Shown piece by piece: positions 34,979 to 46,900 of a stretch of DNA of 64,000 nucleotides. The DNA is from Chaenocephalus aceratus (Eukaryota; Chordata; Actinopteri; Perciformes; Channichthyidae). Position 1 is the first letter of the stretch. Each line of letters opens with the position of its first letter. A program made the translations under genes and the position numbers. Under the pieces are notes generated by a model. It was not told the DNA's origin. It did not search any database and saw only the letters and a list, made by a program, of their open reading frames with translations. Location of the stretch: contig CM043789.1 of assembly GCA_023974075.1 (NCBI GenBank), positions 41,747,025 to 41,811,024 of the forward strand, given 5' to 3'.

Positions 34979-37900
34979 CAGCATAATGTGGTTGGGACAT
35001 ACAGTAATGTAACCAAACCATTCAACTTGTAGATTTGTTATCACATTTTACCCAGTTTTCTTTTGTTTGTGCGCCCAGTATTGTAAAGCACCTAAACTTG
35101 TTATACGCCGGTATTCACGGGTATTGTCAAGCATTGAGCAACCAGTCCTGCCAACAATAATTTAGTGGTGCGGCGATAACTTCATTTTGTAGGACGATCT
35201 TGAAGAAAGCATTGCAACGATTCCCTCAGTAAAAAGCTTCCATTGGATTTCCGTATATTGCAGAGAATAAGCCGTGGTGCAAACAATCGTTACTTACCAC
35301 GTTCAGTTCAGCTCATATTAACACCACTTCGTGATTTTTGAAGTGAAATTTTAATTGCCAGAATTAAAAAGCTAATGATTGGCTATAATCAAACGCCATG
35401 AATACATAAAATATAGATGTATACATGCACAAATTGGATGATGGCTGGTTCATCTGTGGCTTTAACCTCCCCCGACGCAGCTTCTCCAGGTGTGTGTCAC
35501 CTGAGCTAAAGTTGCTACTGTCACCTGAGGCTTCCTGCGTATATACTTTGCTAAATTAGCCTCGGAAACTGTAGCAGTATCCAGTTCACCGCCCGCAGCT
35601 TTGTGGCTTCTCAGATAGCATTATAAAATCCACACATGCACTCACAGTTAACTTGTTGCCGATGACTTGCTCATATTGATCATCTTTTGCATCTGCAGCC
35701 GTGTCTAGAAACAGACGTAACTTTGTCCCGTGTGAATGAAACGTAACCACAATGTGTCATCTCTCCGCAGGAACAGGAAAGTGGTGAACTACTCACAATT
35801 CAACGAGTCTGATGCAGGTAAGAGATGTGTTTCAATACATGTTATATCCTTGTATATGTGTAATTCAATGCAGTTCTATCTAGTGAGAGATTAGTGGTAT
35901 AAACAGTGTGTGTGCTCTCGCTAACACGGCACCGTAAACCACTTTCCATCCTATTGAGAATCCGATAAAGAAAGCAAACAGAAGTAATGTATAACTGTGT
36001 GTGTGGTGAACAGCCCAACATGTCCTTGTATGTGAATGCCTGTAACCGTTGTCCTTTCTGTGTAGATGAGGAGTATGGGTAGAACAAGCCTAAGAAGGTG
36101 CGTGCCCCCCCACGTGAGCCCAAGCACAAACGCGTAAAGAACTCACAGGATGACAGGTGAGCATCGCTATAGATCGTGAACTGTAAACATGTAACACATC
36201 AACATATATCTAGGAACCCTGTGACATGCACCGGGTTTAACTTTAAGACACAAAGACCTCAGTAAAGAAGAGCAGAATTTAGCCTTAGCGTCTTCTGTAG
36301 CGTGGACATCACATTCAGCATAAAGAGGCCCTGTTTATGCTTTTCGGGTTGTTGTGCATCTAAATGGTCTGCAAAGGCTAAAATCCCAAAGTAATGACAT
36401 TACTATGTAACACTCAGCCTTCTATTGGCTAGCGTTCAAACACATTTGACATTTAAAAGGGGCGGGGCATCTCTAAGCGGTTGACTAATCACAATAGAGC
36501 CGGCCAGCTAATAAATAAGATAAGAGGCACTTTATTGATCCCAATTTGGGAAATGTTTGCGTTTGCAGACATTTCCCATAAGTAGAAATAAACAAGACTG
36601 GAATTTAAACATCTCAAAATAGAATTAAAAAGCAAACCTATCAGAGCAAACTTGGCTCTGGTTTCAGACAGAGGGTGAAAAAGATGTGGTGCGTCACAGG
36701 TAGGGTTGGGAAGCGAAACTCGGTTCCAGGTGAGACCGATAAGAAAATGCCGGGTACCCATACAAAATACACTTTCGGTTCTGCTTAACGGTTCCTAAAC
36801 GCGGTGGACCCTATGGGTAGACCCTGTATTCCAACCGGGTCCGTCTGCGCTGCGGTGACCCGGTGGATTACATAGCGGACTGGCCATCTGTGTGTTCTGG
36901 AGAATCACAGAACGGCCCGGTCATCAGCGGGCCGGTGACGGCCGGCTCTGTACGGTGACGGCCGGCTCTGTACGCTGACGGCCGGCTCTGTACGCTGACG
37001 GCTGGCTCGGTACGCTGACGGCTGGCTCTGTACGCTGACGGCTGGCTCGGTACGCTGACGGCTGGCTCTGTACGCTGACGGCTGGCTCTGTACGCTGACG
37101 GCTGGCTCTGTACGCTGACGGCTGGCTCGGTACGCTGACGGCTGGCTCTGTACGCTGACGGCTGGCTCGGTACGCTGACGGCCGGCTCGGTACGGTGACG
37201 GCCGGCTCGGTACGCTGACGGCCGGCTCGGTACGCTGACGGCCGGCTCGGTACGGTGACGGCCGGCTCGGTACGCTGGCGGCCGGCTCGGTACGCTGGCG
37301 GCCGGCGACGGCCGGCTCGGTACGCTGGCGGCCGGCGACGGCCGGCTCGGTACGCTGGCGGCCGGCGACGGCCGGCTCGGTACGCTGGCGGCCGGCGACG
37401 GCCGGCTCGGTACGCTGGCGGCCGGCGACGGCCGGCTCGGTACGCTGGCGGCCGGCACCGCCCTTACTTTTTTTTAGCGCCATCATGTAAGTTGCGCTGA
37501 CAGGTCCACAGTTGCCCCGCAGCGAGGCTCCCCCGCCCTCCCGTAGACATTTTCACGAGCTCAGTCACTTCATAACACCAAAGATGGGTCGCGGTAAACG
37601 CTCTGAAGTGATGCTCCACTACACTAAGAAAGAAAAAGACAAGACACAGAGTAAAGCCTGTTAATAGCTGGCCACAGGCAGAGCTCAGTTAAAATAAAGC
37701 ACAGCTATTGTGTAATACATTTGTATTGCATGTATATTTTTTATTTATTAAAATTTCAGTTAAAGCTTAAAGAATAAAGATATTTTGTTATCTAAACGTT
37801 TGACCTCTTTCTTTTACATTTTTGGAATCGAAACGGGGAATCGATAAGAACCGGAATCGATAAATTTCAACGATACCCATCCTTAATCACTGGCGGTATG

Positions 37901-40900
37901 AGAGAAGTGATGCAACGTGCATAACAGGATCCCTTTAGACACCATGATAACGTTTGGCGTGTGCAATGAGGGTGGAAGGAAGTCTTCATGAGGTCAAGAG
38001 GAGAGGGTGGTTGATCGATCTAATGCATGTTTAGCGAGGCAGCCAGGTGGCGAGAGCCGTTTCAGGCAGAGAGATATTAGATGTTGATCTGCGGAGAGAA
38101 AGAAACTCCGCTGGGGGAAACTGGGAGCCGAGCTGCGTCCGATCCATCGTGGATGCAGCTCGTTGCGTTACAGCTTTCTGAAATCGTATCGACCGAGGTC
38201 AGTTCACTTTAGCCGAGCAGGGGTGACATGCGTTTCCAGTTCAACCTCAAACTCTGAGATGTGTTCAAACTGCCGTGTCCTGCGGCAGCTGCACTTGTGT
38301 CTGTGCTTTCGACCAGAGAGACACATTCCCTGCGCTCAGCTGTGTGTGCTGTAACCTCTACCTCTCTGTAAATGATGAACATCTTTAGCAGAATTCTTTC
38401 TCTAATAATCAACTGAATACGTTGGAAATGTTTTCCTTCGAGAGCCTTACATGACACCCTGTTCAATGCGAGATCGGCAGCATTGGGAGTTAAAAGAGCA
38501 GATCAAGAACACACCAAGTTAATGATTACCGTACTTTCCGGACTATAAAGCGCACCGTCATATGAGCCGCAGCAGCTAAATTGTCCGTCTGTCTTGCTCT
38601 CGTTCTGTCTCTCGGTTCCACTTTTACTTTGGCGCGCTACCTGTCTCACTCTTTTCCGGCCTCCAGCTTTTCCTGCTGGAGCCCGCCGCTTAAAGGTGGC
38701 GGGCGCGGACCGGTCCTAGAGCCCGTAGAGTTAAAGGTGGTTAATTTTACCTGTAAAATCCATAGATGTAGGAGGTCCCCTAGTGGCCGTTAGCTGTACA
38801 AAAACAATGGGGGGGAAAGTCGCGGCTTATAGTCCGAAAAGTACGATAACTAATTCACCCTTAAAATGTGTAGCATTTCCACCACTACAACACGCAGCAA
38901 ACGCTCCATTTGAGGGCATTAATTCAATTAGGCTAGACGTGTTGAAGTATCTCACAGTTCAAAGTAGGGCTGCTCGATTATGGCAGAAATCATAATCTCG
39001 ATTATTTGGGTCAATAATTGATATCACGGGGGGGGGGGGGGGGCGGGACCTTTCCTTATCTCCCTAATACATTGTCCATTACTTTTTTTGTCTTCTCTGT
39101 CTCCTCATGTAACTTGCAGTACCGTTATTTCCCTGGTATTTATTTTTACTGACTGTTAACACGAAGAAGCATCCGTATTTTTATGTAACTTTCAGTTATT
39201 GGTCTTTGTATTTCATGACATTTCTTTTACTTTTTGAGTGATGTCTTGTTTATGATGGGATCATAGCCCTTAGGGGAGGGGTGAGGTAACTATTTAATTT
39301 TCCTACAGACCATCTTCTATACATGTAAAAAAAGCCAATAAAAAGATTTAAACAATTATCCATTTACTTTGAAAACATCAATTTATTGGAGAAAAAAAGT
39401 AATAATAATCATTTTATTTTGATTACGTTGTTTTCGTAATCGTTGAAAGCCATAATTGCAATTTAAAATACGATTAATTGAGCAGCCCTAATTCAAATAG
39501 CCTTCAACAATCCAATCCAATTTTATTTATATAGCACTTTAAAAACCTTCAGACCAAAGTGCTGTACAGAAAGATAAGCTCACACAACATAATATAAATA
39601 CAACCACAAAAACACAATTGAATTCTCTTGACTGGATTTTCTACACAACACGTTTGGAATTCCCTGTATGTGTTAACCTGCCTGGTAATAAACCCGTTTC
39701 TGATTTACTGTCGCTCCGGTTGAAGCCGCTCGTGTCCCGCTCTAATGCTGAAAATAGAAGCCCTTACAGAACAGCAGAGCACTGTTGTATTGATTCTGTT
39801 GCAATTAAAGTCCTTCCTTCTGACTCTCGGCCTGCATGACCTGAGCAGCTGCTTCCTGGATGCTACATGCTAGCTTAGAGTTAGCATGAGTCTCGGGTAG
39901 CTTCACCACACTGCCTCGAAACTGCAACTCTGCAGAGGTCTGCTCTGATTGGTTCCCGGTCCAGATCCTTCTGTGGTTGACATTTTCTCGTATCTTTTTT
40001 CCAGCGAGGAGTCTGACGAGAAAGTCCCTAAACCCAAAACTGACTCAGCAGGTAAGTCAGTTTATTTATTTTTTGATTTGAGATGAGTAGCAATCGCCCG
40101 GGCCCTTTTTGAATGGGACCAGCTGGAAAGTGATTACAGCGGCTCACTGACTTCTCTCTGCTGCAGATGACTTTGGCAGCAACGAGGAAGACAACGAATT
40201 CGCAGAGGAGGAAGGATCGGATGAGGACGGAGGAAGTGACTATGAAGAAAAAAAAGGCAAAAAGGGAAAGAAAGCGAAGGTGGAGAAGCCCGCCAAGAGA
40301 GGGCCGAAGAGGAAACGGCCTGCAGGTAACGTCCAGTTGCTCTGCGTATCCACCTGAGCATCCTTACAGCTGTACGTCTTTGATACACCAACATGTCTCT
40401 TCTACATCAACATGTGTCCCCTCTTCTTCATGTCTCTTCTACATCAACATGTGTCCCCTCTTCTTCATGTCTCTTCTACATCAACATGTGTCCCCTCTTC
40501 TTCATGTCTCTTCTACATCAACATGTGTCCCCTCTTCTTCATGTCTCTTCTACATCAACATGTGTCCCCTCTTCTTCATGTCTCTTATACATCAACATGT
40601 GTCCCCTCTTCTTCATGTCTCTTCTACATCAACATGTGTCCCCTCTTCTTCATCAAACATGTGTCCCCTCTTCTTCATCTCTCTTCTACATCAACATGTG
40701 TCCTCTCTTCTTCATGTCTCTTCTACATCAACGTGTGTCCCCTCTTCTTCATCAACATGTTGTCCCCTCTTCTTCATCTCTCTTCTACATCAACATGTGT
40801 CCTCTCTTCTTCATGTCTCTTCTACATCAACATGTGTCCCCTCTTCTTCATGTCTCTTCTACATCAACATGTGTCCCATCTTCTTCATGTCTCTTCTACA

Positions 40901-43900
40901 TCAACATGTGTCCCCTCTTCTTCATGTCTCTTCTACATCAACATGTGTCCCCTCTTCTTCATGTCTCTTCCACATCAACATGTGTCCCCTCTTCTTCACG
41001 TCTCTTCTACATCAACATGTGTCCCCTCTTCTTCATGTCTCTCTACATCAACATGTGTCCCCTCTTCTTCATCAACATGTGTCCCCTCTTCTTCATGTCT
41101 CTTCGACATCAACATGTGTCCCCTCTTCTTCATGTCTCTTCTACATCAACATGTGTCCCCTCTTCTTCATGTCTCTTCTACATCAACATGTGTCCCCGCT
41201 TCTTCATGTCTCTTCCACGTCAACATGTGTCCCCTCTTCTTCACGTCTCTTCTACATCAACATGTGTCCCCACTTCTTCATGTCTCTCTACATCAACATG
41301 TGTCCCCTCTTCTTCATCAACATGTGTCCCCTCTTCTTCATGTCTCTTCTACATCAACATGTGTCCCCTCTTCTTCATGTCTCTTCTACATCAACATGTG
41401 TCCCCTCTTCTTCATGTCTCTTCTACATCACCATGTGTCCCCTCTTCTTCATGTCTCTCCTACATCAACATGTGTCCCATCTTCTTCATGTCTCTTCTAC
41501 ATCAACATGTGTCCCCTCTTCTTCATGTCTCTCTACATCAACATGTGTCCCCTCTTCTTCATCAACATGTGTCCCCTCTTCTTCATGTCTCTTCTACATC
41601 AACATGTGTCCCCTTCTTCACGTCTCTTCTACATCAACATGTGTCCCCTCTTCTTCATGTCTCTTCTACATCAACATGTGTCCCCTCTTCTTCATGTCTC
41701 TTCTACATCAACATGTGTCCCCTCTTCTTCATGTCTCTTCTACATCAACATGTGTCCCCTCTTCTTCATGTCTCTTCTACATCACCATGTGTCCCCTCTT
41801 CTTCATGTCTCTCCTACATCAACATGTGTCCCATCTTCTTCATGTCTCTTCTACATCAACATGTGTCCCCTCTTCTTCATGTCTCTCTACATCAACATGT
41901 GTCCCCTCTTCTTCATCAACATGTGTCCCCTCTTCTTCATGTCTCTTCGACATCAACATGTGTCCCCTCTTCTTCATGTCTCTTCTACATCAACATGTGT
42001 CCCCTCTTCTTCATGTCTCTTCTACATCACCATGTGTCCCCTCTTCTCCATGTCTCTTCTTCATCAACATGTGTCCCCTCTTCTCCATGTCTCTTCTACA
42101 TCAACATGTGTCCCCTCTTCTCCATGTCTCTTCTACATCAACATGTGTCCCCTCTTCTTCATGTCTCTTCCACATCAACATGTGTCCCCTCTTCTCCATG
42201 TCTCTTCTACATCAACATGTGTCCCCTCTTCTTCATGTCTCTTCTACATCAACATGTGTCCCCTCTTCTTTCATGTCTCTTCTACATCAACATGTGTCCC
42301 CTCTTCTTCATGTCTCCTCTACATCAACATGTGTCCCCTCTTCTTCATGTCTCTTCTTCATCAACATGTGTCCCCTCTTCTCAATGTCTCTTCTACATCA
42401 ACATGTGTCCCCTCTTCTACATGTCTTTTCTACATCAACATGTGTCCCCCTCTTCTACATCAACACGTGTCCCCTCTTCTTCATGTCTCTTCTACATCAA
42501 CATGTGTCCCCTCTTCTGCATGTCTCTTCTACATCAACATGTGTCCCCTCTTTTTCATGTCTCTTCTACATCAACACGTGTCCCCTCTTCTCCATGTCTC
42601 TTCTACATCAACATGTGTCCCCTCTTCTACATCAACACGTGTCCCCTCTTCTTCATGTCTCTTCTACATCAACATGTGTCCCCTCTTCTCCATGTCTCTT
42701 CTACATCAACATGTGTCCCCTCTTCTCCATGTCTCTTCTACATCAACATGTGTCCCCTCTTCTTCATGTCTCTTCTACATCAACATGTGTCCCCTCTTCT
42801 TCATGTCTCTTCTACATCAACATGTGTCCCCTCTTCTTCATGTCTCTTCTACATCAACATGTGTCCCCTCTTCTACATCAACACGTGTCCCCTCTTCTTC
42901 ATGTCTCTTCTACATCAACATGTGTCCCCTCTTCTCCATGTCTCTTCTACATCAACATGTGTCCCCTCTTCTCCATGTCTCTTCTACATCAACATGTGTC
43001 CCCTCTTCTTCATGTCTCTTCTACATCAACATGTGTCCCCTCTTCTTCATGTCTCTTCTACATCAACATGTGTCCCCTCTTCTTCATGTCTCTTCTACAT
43101 CAACATGTGTCCCCTCTTCTCCATGTCTCTTCTACATCAACATGTGTCCCCTCTTCTCCATGTCTCTTCTACATCAACATGTGTCCCCTCTTCTTCATGT
43201 CTCTTCTACATCAACATGTGTCCCCTCTTCTCCATGTCTCTTCTACATCAACATGTGTCCCCTCTTCTTCATGTCTCTTCTACATCAACATGTGTCCCCT
43301 CTTCTTCATGTCTCTTCTACATCAACATGTGTCCCCTCTTCTTCATGTCTCTTCTACATCAACATGTGTCCCCTCTTCTTCGTGTCTCTTCTACATCAAC
43401 ATGTGTCCCTCTTCTTCGTGTCTCTTCTACATTCAACATGTGTCCCCTCTTCTCCGTGTTGTCTCTTCTACATCAAACATGTGTCCCCTCTTCTCCATGT
43501 CTCTTCCACATCAACATGTGTCCCCTCTTCTCCATGTCTCTTCTACATCAACATGTGTCCCCTCTTCTTCATGTCTCTTCTACATCAACATGTGTCCCCT
43601 CTGTGGAAAGAGACTCTGAAAGTTTCAGGAACAAAGATTTTCTCTCTTTTTGATCCATTTCTATAAAAACCTGTCTGAAAATGAGCTGATCAGATTTCGG
43701 CCACTTGATGATGTCATAACGATGTGTTGTCTTGTGTAACCATTAGCCAATCACCAACCACGGTAACCCCCCCCCTTATCACCTGAATCTCCTCCTAGAG
43801 CACCATTGAGTTCTTTGTAACCAAATCTCTCTCAGAGGGGCGTGGGGAGGGGCTCCTTATTTTCATCTCAAGTAACAGACATTGGCCGTTTCTCAATCGC

Positions 43901-46900
43901 GAAGGATGCTGGCTTGGTAGTCGCGTACTTCCAAGTCACTTCCTTCAGAAACGAAGCAAGTATAATTCCAAGCCACGGCTTCGAAAAACAAAGAAGAATG
44001 GAACAGGCTAACAAGTGTGCCACTCTCTCTAACGGTTTCAACATAAATTGTACCGAAAATAAATACCTCACGATGTCTATCTAATTATGAACTTGCTTTA
44101 CTTTCAAGGAACACACTTTTGGTGATAACAAATTTAACAAAGTAACATATTTACCAACACATGTTCTACGCCACTACACACTTACATTTAAATGTGTGCT
44201 GCGTCGGCTCAGCCATTCTCCACAAGGGTTTTTGAAATTGGTCCGTGCGCAAAGCATTGTGGGGATTTTAAAGACGCGAAGTCTACCCATGTTCAGCCTC
44301 GAAATTTCCCCCAAACCAAGGACGCGGCCTCGGTGGAATTCCAAGTATGCTGGAGATTGGAACAGTCCTTTGGCGGCACTCGATGACGTAGCATCCTTGA
44401 AATATTGGCTTGGAAGCCAGTATCCTCGAGATTGAGAAACGGCCAGAGAATCAGCACTTTGGAAACAGGGCTGAAACAGAGGGGATTATGGGTAATGCTG
44501 TTTTGTGTTTGGAGCCAAACACTTCAGAGACATGTTCTGTGTATATCTCAGACCTGTAATATATTGATAGGACCGTGGCTAATAAATAAAATAAGTCAAA
44601 ACTTTGTGGAAGCGTTATTTTGCAGCCAGGTGATATGTATTCTGGCTCTGGACTTTGTGAAGGCCGGAAAGGGAGTAAGGTGTGGAATGGATGCCATGGA
44701 TACTGATCTTTTGAGTATCTGAGAAATACTGTATTCCTCCCACATCCACAGCTGATGGGTCGGCTTTGATTTAATACTCAGCGGAAGTCATGGCTAATGA
44801 GGCTGATCAATCGAAAAGGCATCGACACTATGGCATCTTTTGTGATCAATCAGGGCGATGGTTCAAACAGTCTTTTTATGAATATACATCTATGATCTGC
44901 TCCCCTGTAGGTGTTGGCATGATTTAAAGATGTCAGTTAATGATGCATTCCAGAAAAGCAGCTAAAGTTGAACGGGTGGGAACTAGATGTCAAAAGTAGA
45001 TCGTACTTTACTCCGGATGTGTCGTTAGTGTGAATTTAAAATCAGTGAAAAGTTTATGTAGGAAGTCTGATATGTGAGGAGGCGCAGACAGAAAATCACC
45101 CAGTAACACGTTTGACATTTGAGCACAAATGTCAAATATCTCCAGCTGTTTTAAAGTGAGAATCTGCTGCTTCTCCATCATTACGTCTATTTATTTGAGC
45201 AGCGTTTTGATATGGTTGGTATCCTACAGTGATGGAAAGTAGGGCTGCTCGATTATGGCAAAAATCATAATCTCGATTATTTGGGTCAATAATTGATTGA
45301 TTATTAAAAACGATTTACTTTGAAAACATCAATTTATTGGGGGGAAATGTGAACAGTGTGTTTTCAACTGTTGATTACCCTGAACTTTAAGAATAATTCA
45401 ACTGAAAAACCAGTTAAAAAAATCATTTAAAAATAAATAATCGTTTTATTTCGATTATGTTTTCATAATCGTTGCAAGCCAAAATCGTAATTGCGATTAA
45501 AATACGATTAATTGAGCAGCCCTAATGGAAAGTAATCGGGTTACTTTTATATTGTAATACTCAGATTACAGTAACCCTGAATTTAGCCCTGTATATCGAG
45601 TCCTCTCCGTTCACTGCTGGTCTTGTTCTGTTGTCAATTTATTTTGAAAGTGTGTGTGTGTGTGTGTGTTCTTTGCGTAGATGACAGTGACGATGAGAAG
45701 GAAGTGAGTCGAAAGCGTACCGTGCGCCAGGCGGCCTCCAAGGCGGTGTCCAAACAGCGGGAGATCATTCTGGGAGACGCAGGCAGCGAGGACGAGGAGA
45801 AGGAGGACCAGGAGGAGGCCTACAACGACCGTATGTACCCCTGCTGTTAACACTGATGCCCCAAACTGTCACACACCAGACCAGTGTGTGTTTACTGTTG
45901 GACATGTAGCATAAGAAGTTGCGGTAACACTTTAGATTAAGGTACACTTATTCACATCGAGTAGTTGTTAATTAACGTGCATATTAGAGCCAAACTACTA
46001 TCTTATTAGTGCACGTATTCTGAGTTAGAAAACACCACGTTTTAAGTTACTTTGACACAATTAACACTCGTAGTTTCATGTCTTGTTACAGGCCATATTG
46101 GTTTGGTGTTATTATGGGAGAATGATATTGTTGTGGTTCTGCTGCCTTATTAGACCATATTGAGCTTATTACGACCAAAGCTCATGTTCAACGTCCTTAC
46201 TTACAATAAATAAACTAAGTAGAGGGTTATTGAGGAAAAACTCTTAGCTAATGGCCTAGTACTTGTAGAATATGGTCGTGTAGAACAAGACATTAATAAG
46301 TGTTTTTTATAAGGACTAATAAAAAGCCAATATACTGCTAATTAGTGTTGTCACGATACCAACATTTTGGTTTCGATACCAAGTCAAGAATTGCAATTCC
46401 GATTCTTTTTCGATACTTTTCTTAAAAAAAGGGAAACAGTCTTAAATATAATCTGGGATGCAAACTCATCAGGTATGAAAAAGGTGACAAGGATCCGAGC
46501 CCCCCGACCCCACGGAATATCGGCTTTAAAATGAGGAATAACAGATGATTTTAGCAGTCAGAACAACTAAAGCAGCAGTGGTGATAATAACAGAAACGCT
46601 AAAGAGTCACATCTAATAGAAATATATAAAAGCATTTATTTTAATTGTGTAGCAGTGAGTTTAACATTTTGGCAGCACTGTTGAGCATTTTGAAAATGTA
46701 TTTTCATGCCTCTGTGCAAGGCTGAGTCTTTCTATCTTTATAGCCACTGGTGTAAAGTAACTAAGTTCATAAACTCTAGTACTACTTGGGTACAATTTTG
46801 AGATACTTGTACTTTATTTAAGTATTTAAATGTTTCTTTTGCTACTTTGTACTTCTAATCCACTACAGTTCAGAGGTACATGGTGTACTTTTACTCCACT

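Larger units (their letters stand above)
36320..37938. mobile_element. TTAA-type MITE in intron 3, split by two insertions
   Basis: The left end 'aaagaggccctgtttatgct' (36322) pairs with the right end 'gcataacaggatccctttag' (ends 37938). The body matches the copy at 63140 ('gccggccagctaa', 'ggctctggtttcagacagag'). It is interrupted by a LINE tail at about 36513-36640 and an hAT element at 36713-37885. This copy has no 57-bp array. Confidence 0.75.

Noticed and set aside
36868..37486. Pro/Ser/Arg- and Gly/Arg-rich frames on the minus strand.
   Set aside because: They come from the CpG-rich 20/30-bp array inside the intron 3 hAT.
40167..43666. Three overlapping plus-strand open frames of more than 1,000 codons (His/Ser/Cys/Pro-rich repeats).
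   Set aside because: They are the 37-bp intron 5 minisatellite read in three frames. The unit has no stop and 37 is not a multiple of 3, so every frame cycles. The real exon 5 uses a different frame and ends at 40325.
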